A stretch of DNA of 14,397 nt from Flavobacterium sp. UBA6203 (GTDB lineage: Bacteria > Bacteroidota > Bacteroidia > Flavobacteriales > Flavobacteriaceae). Made by a program: the position numbers and the translations under genes. Under the pieces are notes generated by a model, which was given only the letters and a program-made list of their open reading frames with translations, did no database searches and was not told where the DNA came from. Location: positions 406 through 14,802 of the forward strand of contig DIST01000016.1 of NCBI GenBank assembly GCA_002421645.1, read 5' to 3'. Of this stretch, positions 1-7,296 are shown in pieces. Within the stretch, counting starts at the first letter, position 1. The number at the start of each line of letters is the position of its first letter.

Positions 1-2
1 CA

Positions 3-2021
3 AATTTAGCGGTATCAAATATAACTTCCAATTCTTGTAAAATGACTTGGACAGCGGCATCACCAGTGCCTTCTTCTCATTATGATATTTATATTGTTAC
101 AACCAATAGTGCTCCTAATGCAAATTCTACTCCTACTTTATTTAGCACAACTAACTTAAATACTACTCTCTATTTGAATGTTGCGGCAGGCACTACCTAT
201 TACTACTGGATACGTTCTAACTGTGGAGCCACAACTGGAACGTGGATTTCTGGAGGTAGTTTTACTACTCCACCTGCATTAATTTGTAACGGTGCAATTT
301 ATGGATTATATCCTGATGCAACTTTTACACCTGCTTGTACAGGAAGTACAGAACAAATCGTTGCAGATGCTTATGCAGGAGAATATTCAAATGTAAATGT
401 CTTGTCAAATAAACAATATACTTTTAGAAGTTCAGTTTCCACAGATTTTATTACCATAACTAATGCAACAGGAACAGCGGTTTTAGCCAGTGGTTTAACT
501 CCTTTAACTTGGTTATCTGGTACAAATTCTGGAGTAGTTAGATACCATTTGAATGCCAATTCTAGTTGTGGAACTCAAAACACAAACAGAGTAAGATCTA
601 TTACATGTGCTACAGTAGCAAGCTGTAATGTTCCAACTCAACTATTTTATGATGGTTTAACTTCGACTTCAAACAATATTGCATGGACGGCACCAAATCC
701 TGCACCAAGCAATGGTTATGTTTATTGTTATAGTACTGTAAACGATCCGTTTTCTGCAAATGCAATCACAGGAACTACGACAAATACCTTTGCTGTTTTA
801 AATAATTTAGCGCCAAACACTACTTATTATTTTTGGGTGAAATCTAATTGTGGTGCTACGCAATCTAATTGGGCTTCTGGTGGTTCATTTACCACATATC
901 CAGCATCTGGATGTAACGCACCAACACAATTATTTTACGATGGTTTAACCTCGACAACGAATACTATTGCATGGGTAGAAGCTACACCTACGCCGAGCAA
1001 TGGTTATGTTTATTGTTATAGTACTGTAAACGATCCGTTTGCAGATGACGTAATCACAGGAATGACAACAGATACTTATGCGAATTTAACCAATTTAACG
1101 CCAAATACTACCTATTATTTTTGGGTAAAATCCATCTGTGGTAACACACAAACGGATTGGGCTTCGGGAGGCTCGTTTACCACATATCCTGCGGCATCTG
1201 GGTGTAACGCACCAACGCAAATATATTACGATGGTTTAACCTCTACAACAAATACTATTGCATGGATAGAAGGTGTACCTACACCAAGCAATGGCTATGT
1301 TTATTGTTACAGTACAGTAAACGATCCATTTTCAGCTAGTGCAATTATAGGAACAACGACAGATACTTATGCGAATTTAACCAATTTAACACCAAATACC
1401 ACCTATTATTTTTGGGTAAAATCTATTTGTGGTAACACGCAAACGGATTGGGCTTCGGGTGGTTCGTTTACCACATATCCAGAATCTCAATGTAACGCTC
1501 CTACACAGTTATTTACAGATCCTGAATCGGCAACAGTTGTAAATATTGCATGGGTAGAAGCTACACCTACTCCAAGCAATGGCTATCTATATAGTTACAG
1601 TACTATAAACGACCCATTATCTGCAAATGCAATTACAGGAACAACGACAGATACTTTTGCTGTTTTGAATAATTTAACACCAAACACTACTTATTATTTT
1701 TGGGTAAAATCTATTTGTGGTAACACACAAACGGATTGGGCTTCTGGAGGTTCGTTTACAACCCAAATGCTTTCTGTGGGATCATTCTCAATAAAAAACT
1801 TGAAGCTTTATCCAAATCCTGTAAAAGATATTTTAAATCTTTCATTTGATAAAGAAATTACTACTGTTTCTATAAACAATTTATTAGGTCAAGAAGTTTT
1901 TACAAAAACAGTAAACAGCAACGAAACTTCAATAGATGTTGCAGGTTTGGCTGCGGGAACTTATTTGGTGAAAGTAATTTCTAATAATGAAGTGAAAACA
2001 GTAAAAATCATTAAACAATAA
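3..2021 (+). CDS. Large T9SS-secreted protein with tandem fibronectin-III-like repeats (5'-truncated)
   Basis: This is the C-terminal 672 codons of a cell-surface or secreted protein. The frame is open to the left edge and the codons before the first ATG (base 42) already read as the start of an FnIII-like strand (NLAVSNITSNSCKMTWTAAS), so the true start is upstream and that ATG is internal. In order: one FnIII-like domain (3-275); a different Cys-bounded module (285-608) with GEYSNVNV and YTFRSS motifs; four near-identical FnIII-like repeats of 96-97 residues beginning at 624, 912, 1203 and 1491; and a type A T9SS sorting tail (1806-2018) starting LYPNP and ending VKTVKIIKQ. Repeats of this kind usually serve as spacers or ligand-binding modules in adhesins and surface enzymes. 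Any catalytic or binding domain would be in the missing N-terminal part. The T9SS assignment is firm; the molecular role is unknown. Confidence 0.93.
   Translation, partial: NLAVSNITSNSCKMTWTAASPVPSSHYDIYIVTTNSAPNANSTPTLFSTTNLNTTLYLNVAAGTTYYYWIRSNCGATTGTWISGGSFTTPPALICNGAIYGLYPDATFTPACTGSTEQIVADAYAGEYSNVNVLSNKQYTFRSSVSTDFITITNATGTAVLASGLTPLTWLSGTNSGVVRYHLNANSSCGTQNTNRVRSITCATVASCNVPTQLFYDGLTSTSNNIAWTAPNPAPSNGYVYCYSTVNDPFSANAITGTTTNTFAVLNNLAPNTTYYFWVKSNCGATQSNWASGGSFTTYPASGCNAPTQLFYDGLTSTTNTIAWVEATPTPSNGYVYCYSTVNDPFADDVITGMTTDTYANLTNLTPNTTYYFWVKSICGNTQTDWASGGSFTTYPAASGCNAPTQIYYDGLTSTTNTIAWIEGVPTPSNGYVYCYSTVNDPFSASAIIGTTTDTYANLTNLTPNTTYYFWVKSICGNTQTDWASGGSFTTYPESQCNAPTQLFTDPESATVVNIAWVEATPTPSNGYLYSYSTINDPLSANAITGTTTDTFAVLNNLTPNTTYYFWVKSICGNTQTDWASGGSFTTQMLSVGSFSIKNLKLYPNPVKDILNLSFDKEITTVSINNLLGQEVFTKTVNSNETSIDVAGLAAGTYLVKVISNNEVKTVKIIKQ
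624..1766 (+). repeat. Four tandem FnIII-like coding repeats (about 288-291 bp each)
   Basis: Units start at the codon for the Cys of a CNxPTQ motif at 624, 912, 1203 and 1491, giving periods of 288, 291 and 288 bp. Shared landmarks are CNAPTQ, SNGYVYCYSTVNDP, TPNTTYYFWVKS, ICGN and WASGGSFTT. Units 2 and 3 differ at only about a dozen residues, and units 1 and 2 share an exact DNA block of about 45 bp spanning the SNGYVYCYSTVNDPF segment. Each of the first three units carries three cysteines (unit start, YCYS, CG near the end). In unit 4 the middle Cys is Ser (YSYS). This pattern indicates recent tandem duplication or gene conversion. Confidence 0.92.
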
Positions 2022-2024
2022 AAC

Positions 2025-2053
2025 GAAACGTTTCATTAATTGAAAAGCGTTTC
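2025..2053. terminator. Nested inverted repeat after the T9SS gene; possible terminator or operator
   Basis: GAAACG (2025-2030) pairs with CGTTTC (2048-2053), and the inner TTTCA (2031-2035) pairs with TGAAA (2041-2045) around a 5-nt loop. This leaves a 2-nt bulge (AG, 2046-2047) on the right arm, for 11 base pairs in total. It begins 3 bp after the stop codon at 2021, the expected place for a transcription terminator. The following bases are TTAAAAAATC rather than a clean T-run, so termination is not assured. The left arm is also a perfect 10-bp palindrome (GAAACGTTTC) with a central CG, as in LacI/GalR-family operators. Confidence 0.45.
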
Positions 2054-2099
2054 TTAAAAAATCAAACGTATTTTATTAACCAATTTAACAAACAAATTT

Positions 2100-2642
2100 A
2101 TGAGAGTATTATCTTTAATTTTTATGGTTTTAGCCTTTTTAGTAGGAGGTTTTTGTGCTGGAATTTTATTTAAAAACATAGAAAACAGAATGGGAACCGA
2201 CGGCGATTCTGAAAAACTAGAAGAAGTGTATCGTTTAGTAGAAAACGAGCAAAAACAAATTGATCAATTAAAAAAAGACGGAATCGACGTTACTAAAATT
2301 GAAGATCCACAAATAAAAGAAAGTTTAGAAATTATCGAAAGTACACCTGCCAAATGGAAAGTTGTATATGCAGGTAAATTAGGTATTTTATTAGCTGTTC
2401 TTGCTTTTGTAATGGTTGTAGTTGCTTTTATGAAAAAAGAATTTGTTACTAAATTAAGCATTTTGGTGGCTTTATTATCAGTTGTTTTGTGGGCTATAAC
2501 TCCTTACATGGAAGCTGGAACTTTCTCTGGAGCAAATCCTAAATCGCTTGCTTTAATTGGATGTATTGGTCTAGTTGTATGTTCGGCATGTGCTTTTATG
2601 AGCTACAAATTACACTTGAAAAAATCACAAGTAACAGTTTAA
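2100..2642 (+). CDS. Four-helix membrane protein of unknown function (180 aa)
   Basis: I do not recognise a family. The protein has an N-terminal hydrophobic segment (residues 1-25, a signal anchor or first helix), then a charged stretch of about 65 residues rich in Glu, Lys and Gln (about 30-88) that could form a helical or coiled-coil extramembrane domain. Three more hydrophobic segments follow at about 93-111, 118-136 and 148-167, and the tail is basic. The start is the only good ATG before the first helix, and an A/T-rich leader precedes it without a Shine-Dalgarno sequence, as usual in Bacteroidota. It is the first of five same-strand genes of unknown function, and the next start lies 26 bp downstream, so co-transcription is likely. 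Reality as a gene is well supported by its length and the clean membrane topology; the function is unknown. Confidence 0.82.
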   Translation: MRVLSLIFMVLAFLVGGFCAGILFKNIENRMGTDGDSEKLEEVYRLVENEQKQIDQLKKDGIDVTKIEDPQIKESLEIIESTPAKWKVVYAGKLGILLAVLAFVMVVVAFMKKEFVTKLSILVALLSVVLWAITPYMEAGTFSGANPKSLALIGCIGLVVCSACAFMSYKLHLKKSQVTV

Positions 2643-2668
2643 TTAATTTCATCATTTTAAATATAATT

Positions 2669-3799
2669 ATGAAAATCAATCGTTTACTATTATTAGTTTC
2701 ATTACTTTCTTTTGCTTTTTCTCAGGCTCAATTATCGGCTTTTATTAATGGCAAAGAAGTAAAATCGGGTGCTACAATTTCTAAAAAAGATTTAGCAACA
2801 TTACAGGTAAGTTTCAAAAAACCTAAAGCTGTAACCGTTTATTCGGGATATACAAATCTATATGTAGAGTTTGCAGACAATTCTAATACCTACATAAATA
2901 GTTGGAGTCTTCAAAAAGAAGGTTATACTGCTATGTCCGATTTTATGAAAAATACACCTATAACAAAAAAATTTAGTGTTTTTGAAGGTAGAGATTTCAT
3001 AAATAGAGGAAATACACTTGAATGGATTTTAAATGGTGCAAATGGAGTTGAAAAACAAAAAACAATAAGAGTAGAAATTGGATTTTGGGTAAGAGAAGAA
3101 ACAGGATACAAAGAATATGGTCCTAAAGTTCAATTATTAGAACCAATCTTCTTTAATGTACCTATGTGGGAACCAAAAAATCTATATTTACCTTATCTTG
3201 ATGTAACCATAGACAAAACTAACATAAAAGAAGATATCAATAACAGCCAGACAGGTAGCACAGACAGAAGTGATACGGAAGTAGGCTACCAAATTCACAA
3301 AAATCAAGAAACGTATAAAATTTATGCTTTCGAAAAATCTTCACACCCAGGTTTGACGGTTGATGAATTAGCTAAAGATTTCATTCATAGAGTTACCTAT
3401 CATTCAAATAACGATAAAGTAAAAAAAATTCATGAATACGATTTCGAAAAATATAATTTACCTTGGTATCATATCTGCGTGCTTTTCCGAGATGAACAAA
3501 TACAAAATGTAGATTATTTTATAACCAAAGATGTGAAATCAAAAGATTTAATGAGTTTATATGAAAAAGTAGAATTCGGAAAGATGAAAGGATACACATT
3601 TCAATCTGGTTTGTACAATACAGGAAGACAAGATGGAAAAACTTATAAAGATGTTGGGCAATTCAGAATCTATATCCTTAGCCATCCTACAAACCCAGAT
3701 TTAATATTAATGGTGTGTAATGAAATTGGAAGAGGTACAGAAACGGCACAAGCTATCGATGCTAACATGCAAACATTTCTAAAGAGCATTAAGCAATAA
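2669..3799 (+). CDS. Exported protein of unknown function (376 aa)
   Basis: The chosen ATG at 2669 begins a textbook signal peptide (MKINRLLLLVSLLSFAFSQA, then QLSAF). The frame extends upstream to 2561, but that part lies inside the previous gene and has no signal-peptide character. The mature protein seems to have two parts. The N-terminal half (about 22-180) is rich in alternating hydrophobic residues, suggesting a beta-sandwich. A polar Asn/Ser/Thr/Asp linker follows (about 183-205), then a C-terminal half (about 207-376) with several Tyr/Trp-rich strands and a GRQDGK motif near 320. There is no lipobox Cys and no T9SS tail, so a soluble periplasmic protein or one associated with the outer membrane is most likely. 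It sits second in the unknown five-gene cluster and is followed by a hairpin at 3821-3853. No enzymatic motif is evident. Confidence 0.85.
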   Translation: MKINRLLLLVSLLSFAFSQAQLSAFINGKEVKSGATISKKDLATLQVSFKKPKAVTVYSGYTNLYVEFADNSNTYINSWSLQKEGYTAMSDFMKNTPITKKFSVFEGRDFINRGNTLEWILNGANGVEKQKTIRVEIGFWVREETGYKEYGPKVQLLEPIFFNVPMWEPKNLYLPYLDVTIDKTNIKEDINNSQTGSTDRSDTEVGYQIHKNQETYKIYAFEKSSHPGLTVDELAKDFIHRVTYHSNNDKVKKIHEYDFEKYNLPWYHICVLFRDEQIQNVDYFITKDVKSKDLMSLYEKVEFGKMKGYTFQSGLYNTGRQDGKTYKDVGQFRIYILSHPTNPDLILMVCNEIGRGTETAQAIDANMQTFLKSIKQ

Positions 3800-3820
3800 T
3801 TTTTATAAAAATATTCAAAT

Positions 3821-3853
3821 ATCCCAAACTTCATGCTTAATGTGGTTTGGGAT
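3821..3853 (+). terminator. Hairpin with ATCCCAAAC/GTTTGGGAT stem
   Basis: A perfect 9-bp stem, ATCCCAAAC (3821-3829) with GTTTGGGAT (3845-3853), encloses a 15-nt loop. It is followed by TAATTTTAAAA, a poor T-run. It lies 21 bp after the stop of the exported protein and ends 19 bp before the ATG at 3873, so it could terminate the upstream message, attenuate, or shape the 5' end of the next gene's mRNA. The same stem recurs at 5541-5573. Confidence 0.6.
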
Positions 3854-3872
3854 TAATTTTAAAACTAAAAAA

Positions 3873-4139
3873 ATGGAAACGTTATCAATTATAGGAATGA
3901 TAATGATGGTATTAGGATTTATCAATGCTGCATGGGTTGGAATTCTTTACATCGTATCATTAAGTGCTGTTGCTGGAACTAAATTATCTAAAAAAGTAGG
4001 AACAGCAAACGAAAAAACTGACGAGTATTTAGAACAAGGAAAAGCAACGTCTAATGGATTATTGAAAAAACTGATTTGGAGATTAGCCATAGGTTGTATA
4101 GGTTGGTTAATGTTTTACATTGCAACAGGTCATTTTTAA
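3873..4139 (+). CDS. Small membrane protein of unknown function (88 aa)
   Basis: Not recognised. A start at 3873 (METLSIIG) is preferred over the in-frame ATG at 3840, because 3840 lies in the loop of the 3821-3853 hairpin and would add a polar FKTKK stretch ahead of the first helix. The product has an N-terminal hydrophobic segment (about 4-33) and a polar central stretch rich in Lys, Glu and Thr (about 37-66). A second hydrophobic segment (about 68-85) ends almost at the C-terminus, so a two-helix hairpin topology is expected. The next gene starts 15 bp downstream, suggesting an operon with the following two genes. The lack of space for a promoter between hairpin and start suggests either read-through through the hairpin or a promoter inside the preceding gene. 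Confidence 0.72.
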   Translation: METLSIIGMIMMVLGFINAAWVGILYIVSLSAVAGTKLSKKVGTANEKTDEYLEQGKATSNGLLKKLIWRLAIGCIGWLMFYIATGHF

Positions 4140-4154
4140 CACTATATTTTATCA

Positions 4155-4712
4155 ATGAAAAAACTGCAAATACTATTGTTTAAAAGGAATTTTAAGTTCC
4201 TACTATGTATTGCTGCAACATTATTTTGTGGCTTAGGTGTTATTAGCTTCGGAACATTTTTGTTTAGAGAAGGCTTTTCTTGGTGGATTTTGATTGTTGG
4301 TTTACTATTGGTTTCTGGTTTTCTTCTATTTGCTTCAAAGATTTATACTTACTTATCAAGTCAACAAGTCTATTTAATGGTGGAATCTGATGGAAATACA
4401 ATTACTTTCTACAATAAGACAGATTCAGGAAAAACGTTCAATACATCAGAAGTTATCGACCTAAATAAAATGGGTAGATTTTATATCGTAAAAAAAAGAA
4501 CCCGATATTTTATGAATAATTATTCGTATGCATTTGAAGAAAAAGGAAGTAGAACAAGTTTGTTTAAAACTGATGTAGACGCTTTTCCTTCTTTATTTGA
4601 AGCATCTGAAAATGATAGAAATAAAGTTTTAGAATTTGTTAAAAGTGTATATCCATCTATTGATTTAGGATATGAATCGGCTTGGCAAAAAAGTAAAAAA
4701 GGAATCAATTGA
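4155..4712 (+). CDS. Two-helix membrane protein with C-terminal soluble domain (185 aa), unknown
   Basis: The N-terminus carries two hydrophobic segments (about 14-36 and 42-62) separated by a short FREGFSWW turn. A roughly 120-residue soluble domain follows, with alternating beta-type strands (QVYLMVESDGNTITFY, GRFYIVKKRTRYF, SYAFEEKGSRTSLF) and a final helix (ENDRNKVLEFVKSVYP). This layout, two helices followed by a small beta-rich domain capped by a helix, resembles bacterial PH-domain (YdbS-type) membrane proteins, but I see no diagnostic motif and treat it as a structural guess. The gene lies 15 bp after the 88-aa gene and 13 bp before the next, so it is very probably co-transcribed with both. 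Function unknown. Confidence 0.78.
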   Translation: MKKLQILLFKRNFKFLLCIAATLFCGLGVISFGTFLFREGFSWWILIVGLLLVSGFLLFASKIYTYLSSQQVYLMVESDGNTITFYNKTDSGKTFNTSEVIDLNKMGRFYIVKKRTRYFMNNYSYAFEEKGSRTSLFKTDVDAFPSLFEASENDRNKVLEFVKSVYPSIDLGYESAWQKSKKGIN

Positions 4713-4725
4713 GTAAATCAAAAAC

Positions 4726-5514
4726 ATGAAATACATTACAGTAAAGTTACTTATCTTGTTTTTGCTAATTTCTAGTAGCATACAAAGTCAAGAAGTAAAA
4801 ATTGAATATGATAGAACCTTCATAGATACTAGTGATGTTATTAATGAAACTGTAATGCTAAGTGTTAGAAATTTTCCAGTTAACACAAACAGATGCGAAC
4901 TTATAACCGTTTATGCAACCGATGAAACGCATCAAAAAATTAATCCCGAATATTTTTTAACGCAAGCAAATAGAGAATTTTGGATAACTTTTATAAAAAA
5001 TAAAAAGACTAAGAAATTAACATCTCTCAATGGTAAAACACGCTTTTTTAACGTTTCAGAAGCAGCAGAAACAATTATTAAAATTGATGGAATCTTAGGA
5101 AAAATTAATAAAACAATTTATTCGAAAAATGATATTAAAGTTATTGTTCTAGATGTTAAATCATTACTTTCAAAAAAAGATAAAAAACCTTTAGAATATA
5201 AAAATGAAATAGCATTAATTTTAAAAGAGAATCAATTAAATCAAAAATGGTTTGAAGATACATTGAAAAAATCATTTGAAAATTATTTTGAACCTTTTGA
5301 TATGATGCTATATTGTGAAGACCCAAAAAATAGTGTTTTAAATATTGATTCGCTTTTTACAGAATACAATAAATATCCGGAAGGAATTAAAAATGATTCT
5401 ATCAAAACGTTTCTTTTCTCAAGAAGCGATGCTACTAACAAAGCTAGAATTACTATTAAAGATTCTTCAACATATAAAGAAATTGACTTCAAAGTGATTT
5501 TAGATGAGAATTAA
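4726..5514 (+). CDS. Exported protein of unknown function (262 aa)
   Basis: It begins with a clear signal peptide (MKYITVKLLILFLLISSSIQ, cleavage probably just after it, near SQ/E at 21-23), with no lipobox Cys. The mature part is Lys/Asp/Asn-rich and mixed alpha/beta, with no motif I can name. Only two cysteines are present, in the NRCELI and YCEDP contexts. It is the last of the five-gene unknown cluster and is followed by a convincing intrinsic terminator at 5541-5573, which fixes the 3' end of the transcription unit. It may be a periplasmic partner of the two membrane proteins encoded immediately upstream, but that rests only on gene order. No enzymatic residues could be inferred. Confidence 0.8.
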   Translation: MKYITVKLLILFLLISSSIQSQEVKIEYDRTFIDTSDVINETVMLSVRNFPVNTNRCELITVYATDETHQKINPEYFLTQANREFWITFIKNKKTKKLTSLNGKTRFFNVSEAAETIIKIDGILGKINKTIYSKNDIKVIVLDVKSLLSKKDKKPLEYKNEIALILKENQLNQKWFEDTLKKSFENYFEPFDMMLYCEDPKNSVLNIDSLFTEYNKYPEGIKNDSIKTFLFSRSDATNKARITIKDSSTYKEIDFKVILDEN

Positions 5515-5540
5515 TTTTTTAACTCCAAAACCTAAAATAT

Positions 5541-5573
5541 AAATCCCAAATTCAAATAGAGTTTGGGATTTTT
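5541..5573 (+). terminator. Intrinsic terminator after the unknown cluster
   Basis: A 10-bp perfect stem, AAATCCCAAA (5541-5550) with TTTGGGATTT (5562-5571), can extend inward by three more pairs (TTC with GAG, including one G-U) to leave a 5-nt AAATA loop. It is followed by T-rich sequence (TTCTTTAC). It lies 26 bp after the stop at 5514. The core stem is the same as in the hairpin at 3821-3853. Confidence 0.75.
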
Positions 5574-5600
5574 CTTTACTTTGTAAGTCAAAATTTAGCT

Positions 5601-6821
5601 ATGAAAAAATCTAAGAAACAAGCAGCCGTTGGTTTCATCTTTATTACCGTTTTGTTAGGTGTTATTGGATGGGGTATTATTATTCCTGTAATTCCAAATT
5701 TAATCAAAGAACTAATTAATGGCGATATTAGCGAAGCAGCAAAATATGGTGGTTGGTTAACTTTCGCTTATGCGATTACCCAATTCATTTTTGCGCCCGT
5801 GATAGGAAATTTAAGTGATAAATACGGAAGACGCCCCGTATTGTTAACTTCTTTGTTCGCTTTTTCTTTAGATTTTTTATTGTTAGCCTTTGCGCCTACA
5901 ATTACATGGTTATTTGTTGGTAGAATTCTGTCTGGAATAACCGGAGCAAGTTTCACCACCGCTTCTGCTTATATTGCCGATGTAAGTACACATGAAAACA
6001 GAGCTAAGAATTTTGGATTGATGGGAGCGGCTTTTGGATTAGGTTTTATAATTGGTCCAGTTTTAGGTGGACTGTTAGGGCAATTTGGAACAAGAATTCC
6101 TTTTATTGCAGCCGCTATTTTGTGTATGTTAAATTTTCTATACGGTTATTTTATTTTGCCAGAATCACTAAGTAAAGAGAAAAGAAGACCGTTTGAATTA
6201 AAAAGAGCAAATCCAATTGGAGCTTTTTTACATTTGAAAAAATACCCAAATTTAATCGGATTAGTATTGGCTATTTTTGTTCTTTATGTAGGTTCACATG
6301 CGGTACAAAGTAACTGGAATTACTTCACCATGTACCAATTTAATTGGACGGAAAAAATGGTAGGAATTTCCCTTGGAGTCATCGGATTATTAGTCGGAAT
6401 TGTTCAAGGAGGTTTAATTCGTTGGATCAATCCAAAAATTGGAAATGTAAAAAGTATTTATTTCGGATTAGCATTATACACTATCGGAATGTTCTTATTT
6501 GCTTTTGCAACTGAAAGTTGGATGATGTTTGTTTTCTTAATTCCCTACTGTTTAGGAGGAATTGCAGGGCCAGCCTTACAAGCCGTAGTTTCAGAACAAG
6601 TACCTCCATCAGAACAAGGCGAAATTCAAGGAACTTTAACGAGTTTAATGAGTGCTTCTTCAATTGTAGGTCCACCGATGATGGCATCCGTTTTTTATTA
6701 TTTTACTCACGATGAAGCGCCTTTTTTATTTCCAGGAGCACCTTTTATTTTGGGAGGAATTTTTATGTTGATTAGTACGATTTTAGCTTACCGAACACTG
6801 AAGAAAAACCATTCGAAATAG
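5601..6821 (+). CDS. TetA-like MFS drug/H+ antiporter (TCR/Tet family)
   Basis: A 406-residue inner-membrane exporter of the major facilitator superfamily with the twelve-helix pattern. Motif A is seen between helices 2 and 3 ([11 protein letters not shown], residues 69-79). A motif-B-like [12 protein letters not shown] with its Arg at 108 follows, and motif C lies in helix 5 ([16 protein letters not shown], 142-157), which marks proton-driven antiporters. A long charged loop (about 187-210) separates the two halves. The overall sequence resembles the TetA group, but chromosomal flavobacterial members are commonly general exporters, and no TetR-type repressor lies next to it, so a tetracycline substrate should not be assumed. 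It follows the terminator at 5541-5573, so it should have its own promoter; TTACTTTG at 5576-5583 is a weak match to a -7 element. Its stop codon abuts that of the next, convergent gene. Confidence 0.93.
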   Translation: MKKSKKQAAVGFIFITVLLGVIGWGIIIPVIPNLIKELINGDISEAAKYGGWLTFAYAITQFIFAPVIGNLSDKYGRRPVLLTSLFAFSLDFLLLAFAPTITWLFVGRILSGITGASFTTASAYIADVSTHENRAKNFGLMGAAFGLGFIIGPVLGGLLGQFGTRIPFIAAAILCMLNFLYGYFILPESLSKEKRRPFELKRANPIGAFLHLKKYPNLIGLVLAIFVLYVGSHAVQSNWNYFTMYQFNWTEKMVGISLGVIGLLVGIVQGGLIRWINPKIGNVKSIYFGLALYTIGMFLFAFATESWMMFVFLIPYCLGGIAGPALQAVVSEQVPPSEQGEIQGTLTSLMSASSIVGPPMMASVFYYFTHDEAPFLFPGAPFILGGIFMLISTILAYRTLKKNHSK

Positions 6822-7259
6822 TTATTTCAAATACAAATAATGATTGCTATAATCAATAATTGCCTTTCCTTTTAGTAAAATATCGGCACCAATAATGCCA
6901 TCAACGGGTTTGGTTTTGTAATGACGAAGCGCATCATTTACGTGACTCATATCAAATATAATTAAGTGGAATTTGTGGTTTTTCCATCTGCCTAATTGAA
7001 TTTCATTGTTTTTAGCTAATTGTGTTTCAATTCCAGTAGCACCAGCACCTGCAGCTTTAGTTTCTGAAAATTGGGCATCTAATTTGAAGTGTTCAATACT
7101 TTCAAATCCTACACAACTGTTACTTGCTCCGGTGTCTAAAATAAAGTTGCCTTTTACGTCATTTATCTTTCCTTTGATTAATAAATGTTGGGTTTTTAAC
7201 ACCGTAAATTTTATCTTTTTATATTTTTTCCCTTTTAAAAAGTCTTGTAAATCTTCCAT
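6822..7259 (-). CDS. Retropepsin-like aspartic protease (single-domain, 145 aa)
   Basis: A small clan AA aspartic protease. The active-site motif is LDTGAS (Asp42-Thr43-Gly44-Ala45), preceded by the expected hydrophobic strand (GNFI). A glycine-rich flap-like stretch follows (AAGAGATG, 69-76), then the second hydrophobic-Gly signature (GIIGADILLK, 121-130) near the C-terminus. With one Asp per chain it must work as a homodimer, like retroviral proteases. No signal peptide or transmembrane segment is visible, so it looks cytosolic, unlike the many exported or PDZ-linked bacterial retropepsins. The gene is convergent with the MFS exporter (no bases between the two stops) and divergent from the TatD gene across 68 bp. 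A TACTTTTG promoter element ends 5 bp before the ATG, suggesting a nearly leaderless mRNA. Its natural substrate is unknown. Confidence 0.88.
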   Translation of the reverse strand: MEDLQDFLKGKKYKKIKFTVLKTQHLLIKGKINDVKGNFILDTGASNSCVGFESIEHFKLDAQFSETKAAGAGATGIETQLAKNNEIQLGRWKNHKFHLIIFDMSHVNDALRHYKTKPVDGIIGADILLKGKAIIDYSNHYLYLK

Positions 7260-7263
7260 ACTT

Positions 7264-7271
7264 CAAAAGTA
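7264..7271 (-). promoter_or_regulatory. Candidate -7 element (TACTTTTG) for the aspartic protease gene
   Basis: Read on the minus strand, TACTTTTG matches the Bacteroidota -7 consensus TAnnTTTG exactly. A TTTG at 7291-7288 (minus strand) lies 16 bp upstream, a little closer than the usual -33 spacing. Initiation about 5 bp downstream would place the RNA 5' end at or near the ATG at 7259. Confidence 0.45.
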
Positions 7272-7296
7272 AATCAAATTTCTGAATCAAACTTTG

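Noticed and set aside
624..1766. CRISPR-like periodic repeats
   Set aside because: The 288-291 bp period is a multiple of three, in frame, and encodes FnIII-like domains with no unique spacers.
2561..2668. Longer N-terminus for the 376-aa exported protein
   Set aside because: This extension lies inside the preceding gene, and the ATG at 2669 is followed at once by a classic signal peptide.
3840..3872. Upstream ATG for the 88-aa membrane protein
   Set aside because: The ATG lies in the loop of the 3821-3853 hairpin and would add a polar stretch before the first helix; 3873 fits better.
5601..6821. Acquired tetracycline-resistance gene
   Set aside because: The sequence is TetA-like, but there is no adjacent repressor, insertion sequence or compositional shift, so a native chromosomal exporter is more likely.
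6815..6830. Bidirectional terminator between the MFS and protease stops
   Set aside because: GAAAT/ATTTC forms only a 5-bp AT-rich stem with a 4-nt loop and no T-run on either strand.
7006..7272. Plus-strand open frame opposite the aspartic protease
   Set aside because: Its translation shows no domain features, while the minus strand encodes a complete protease with active-site motifs.
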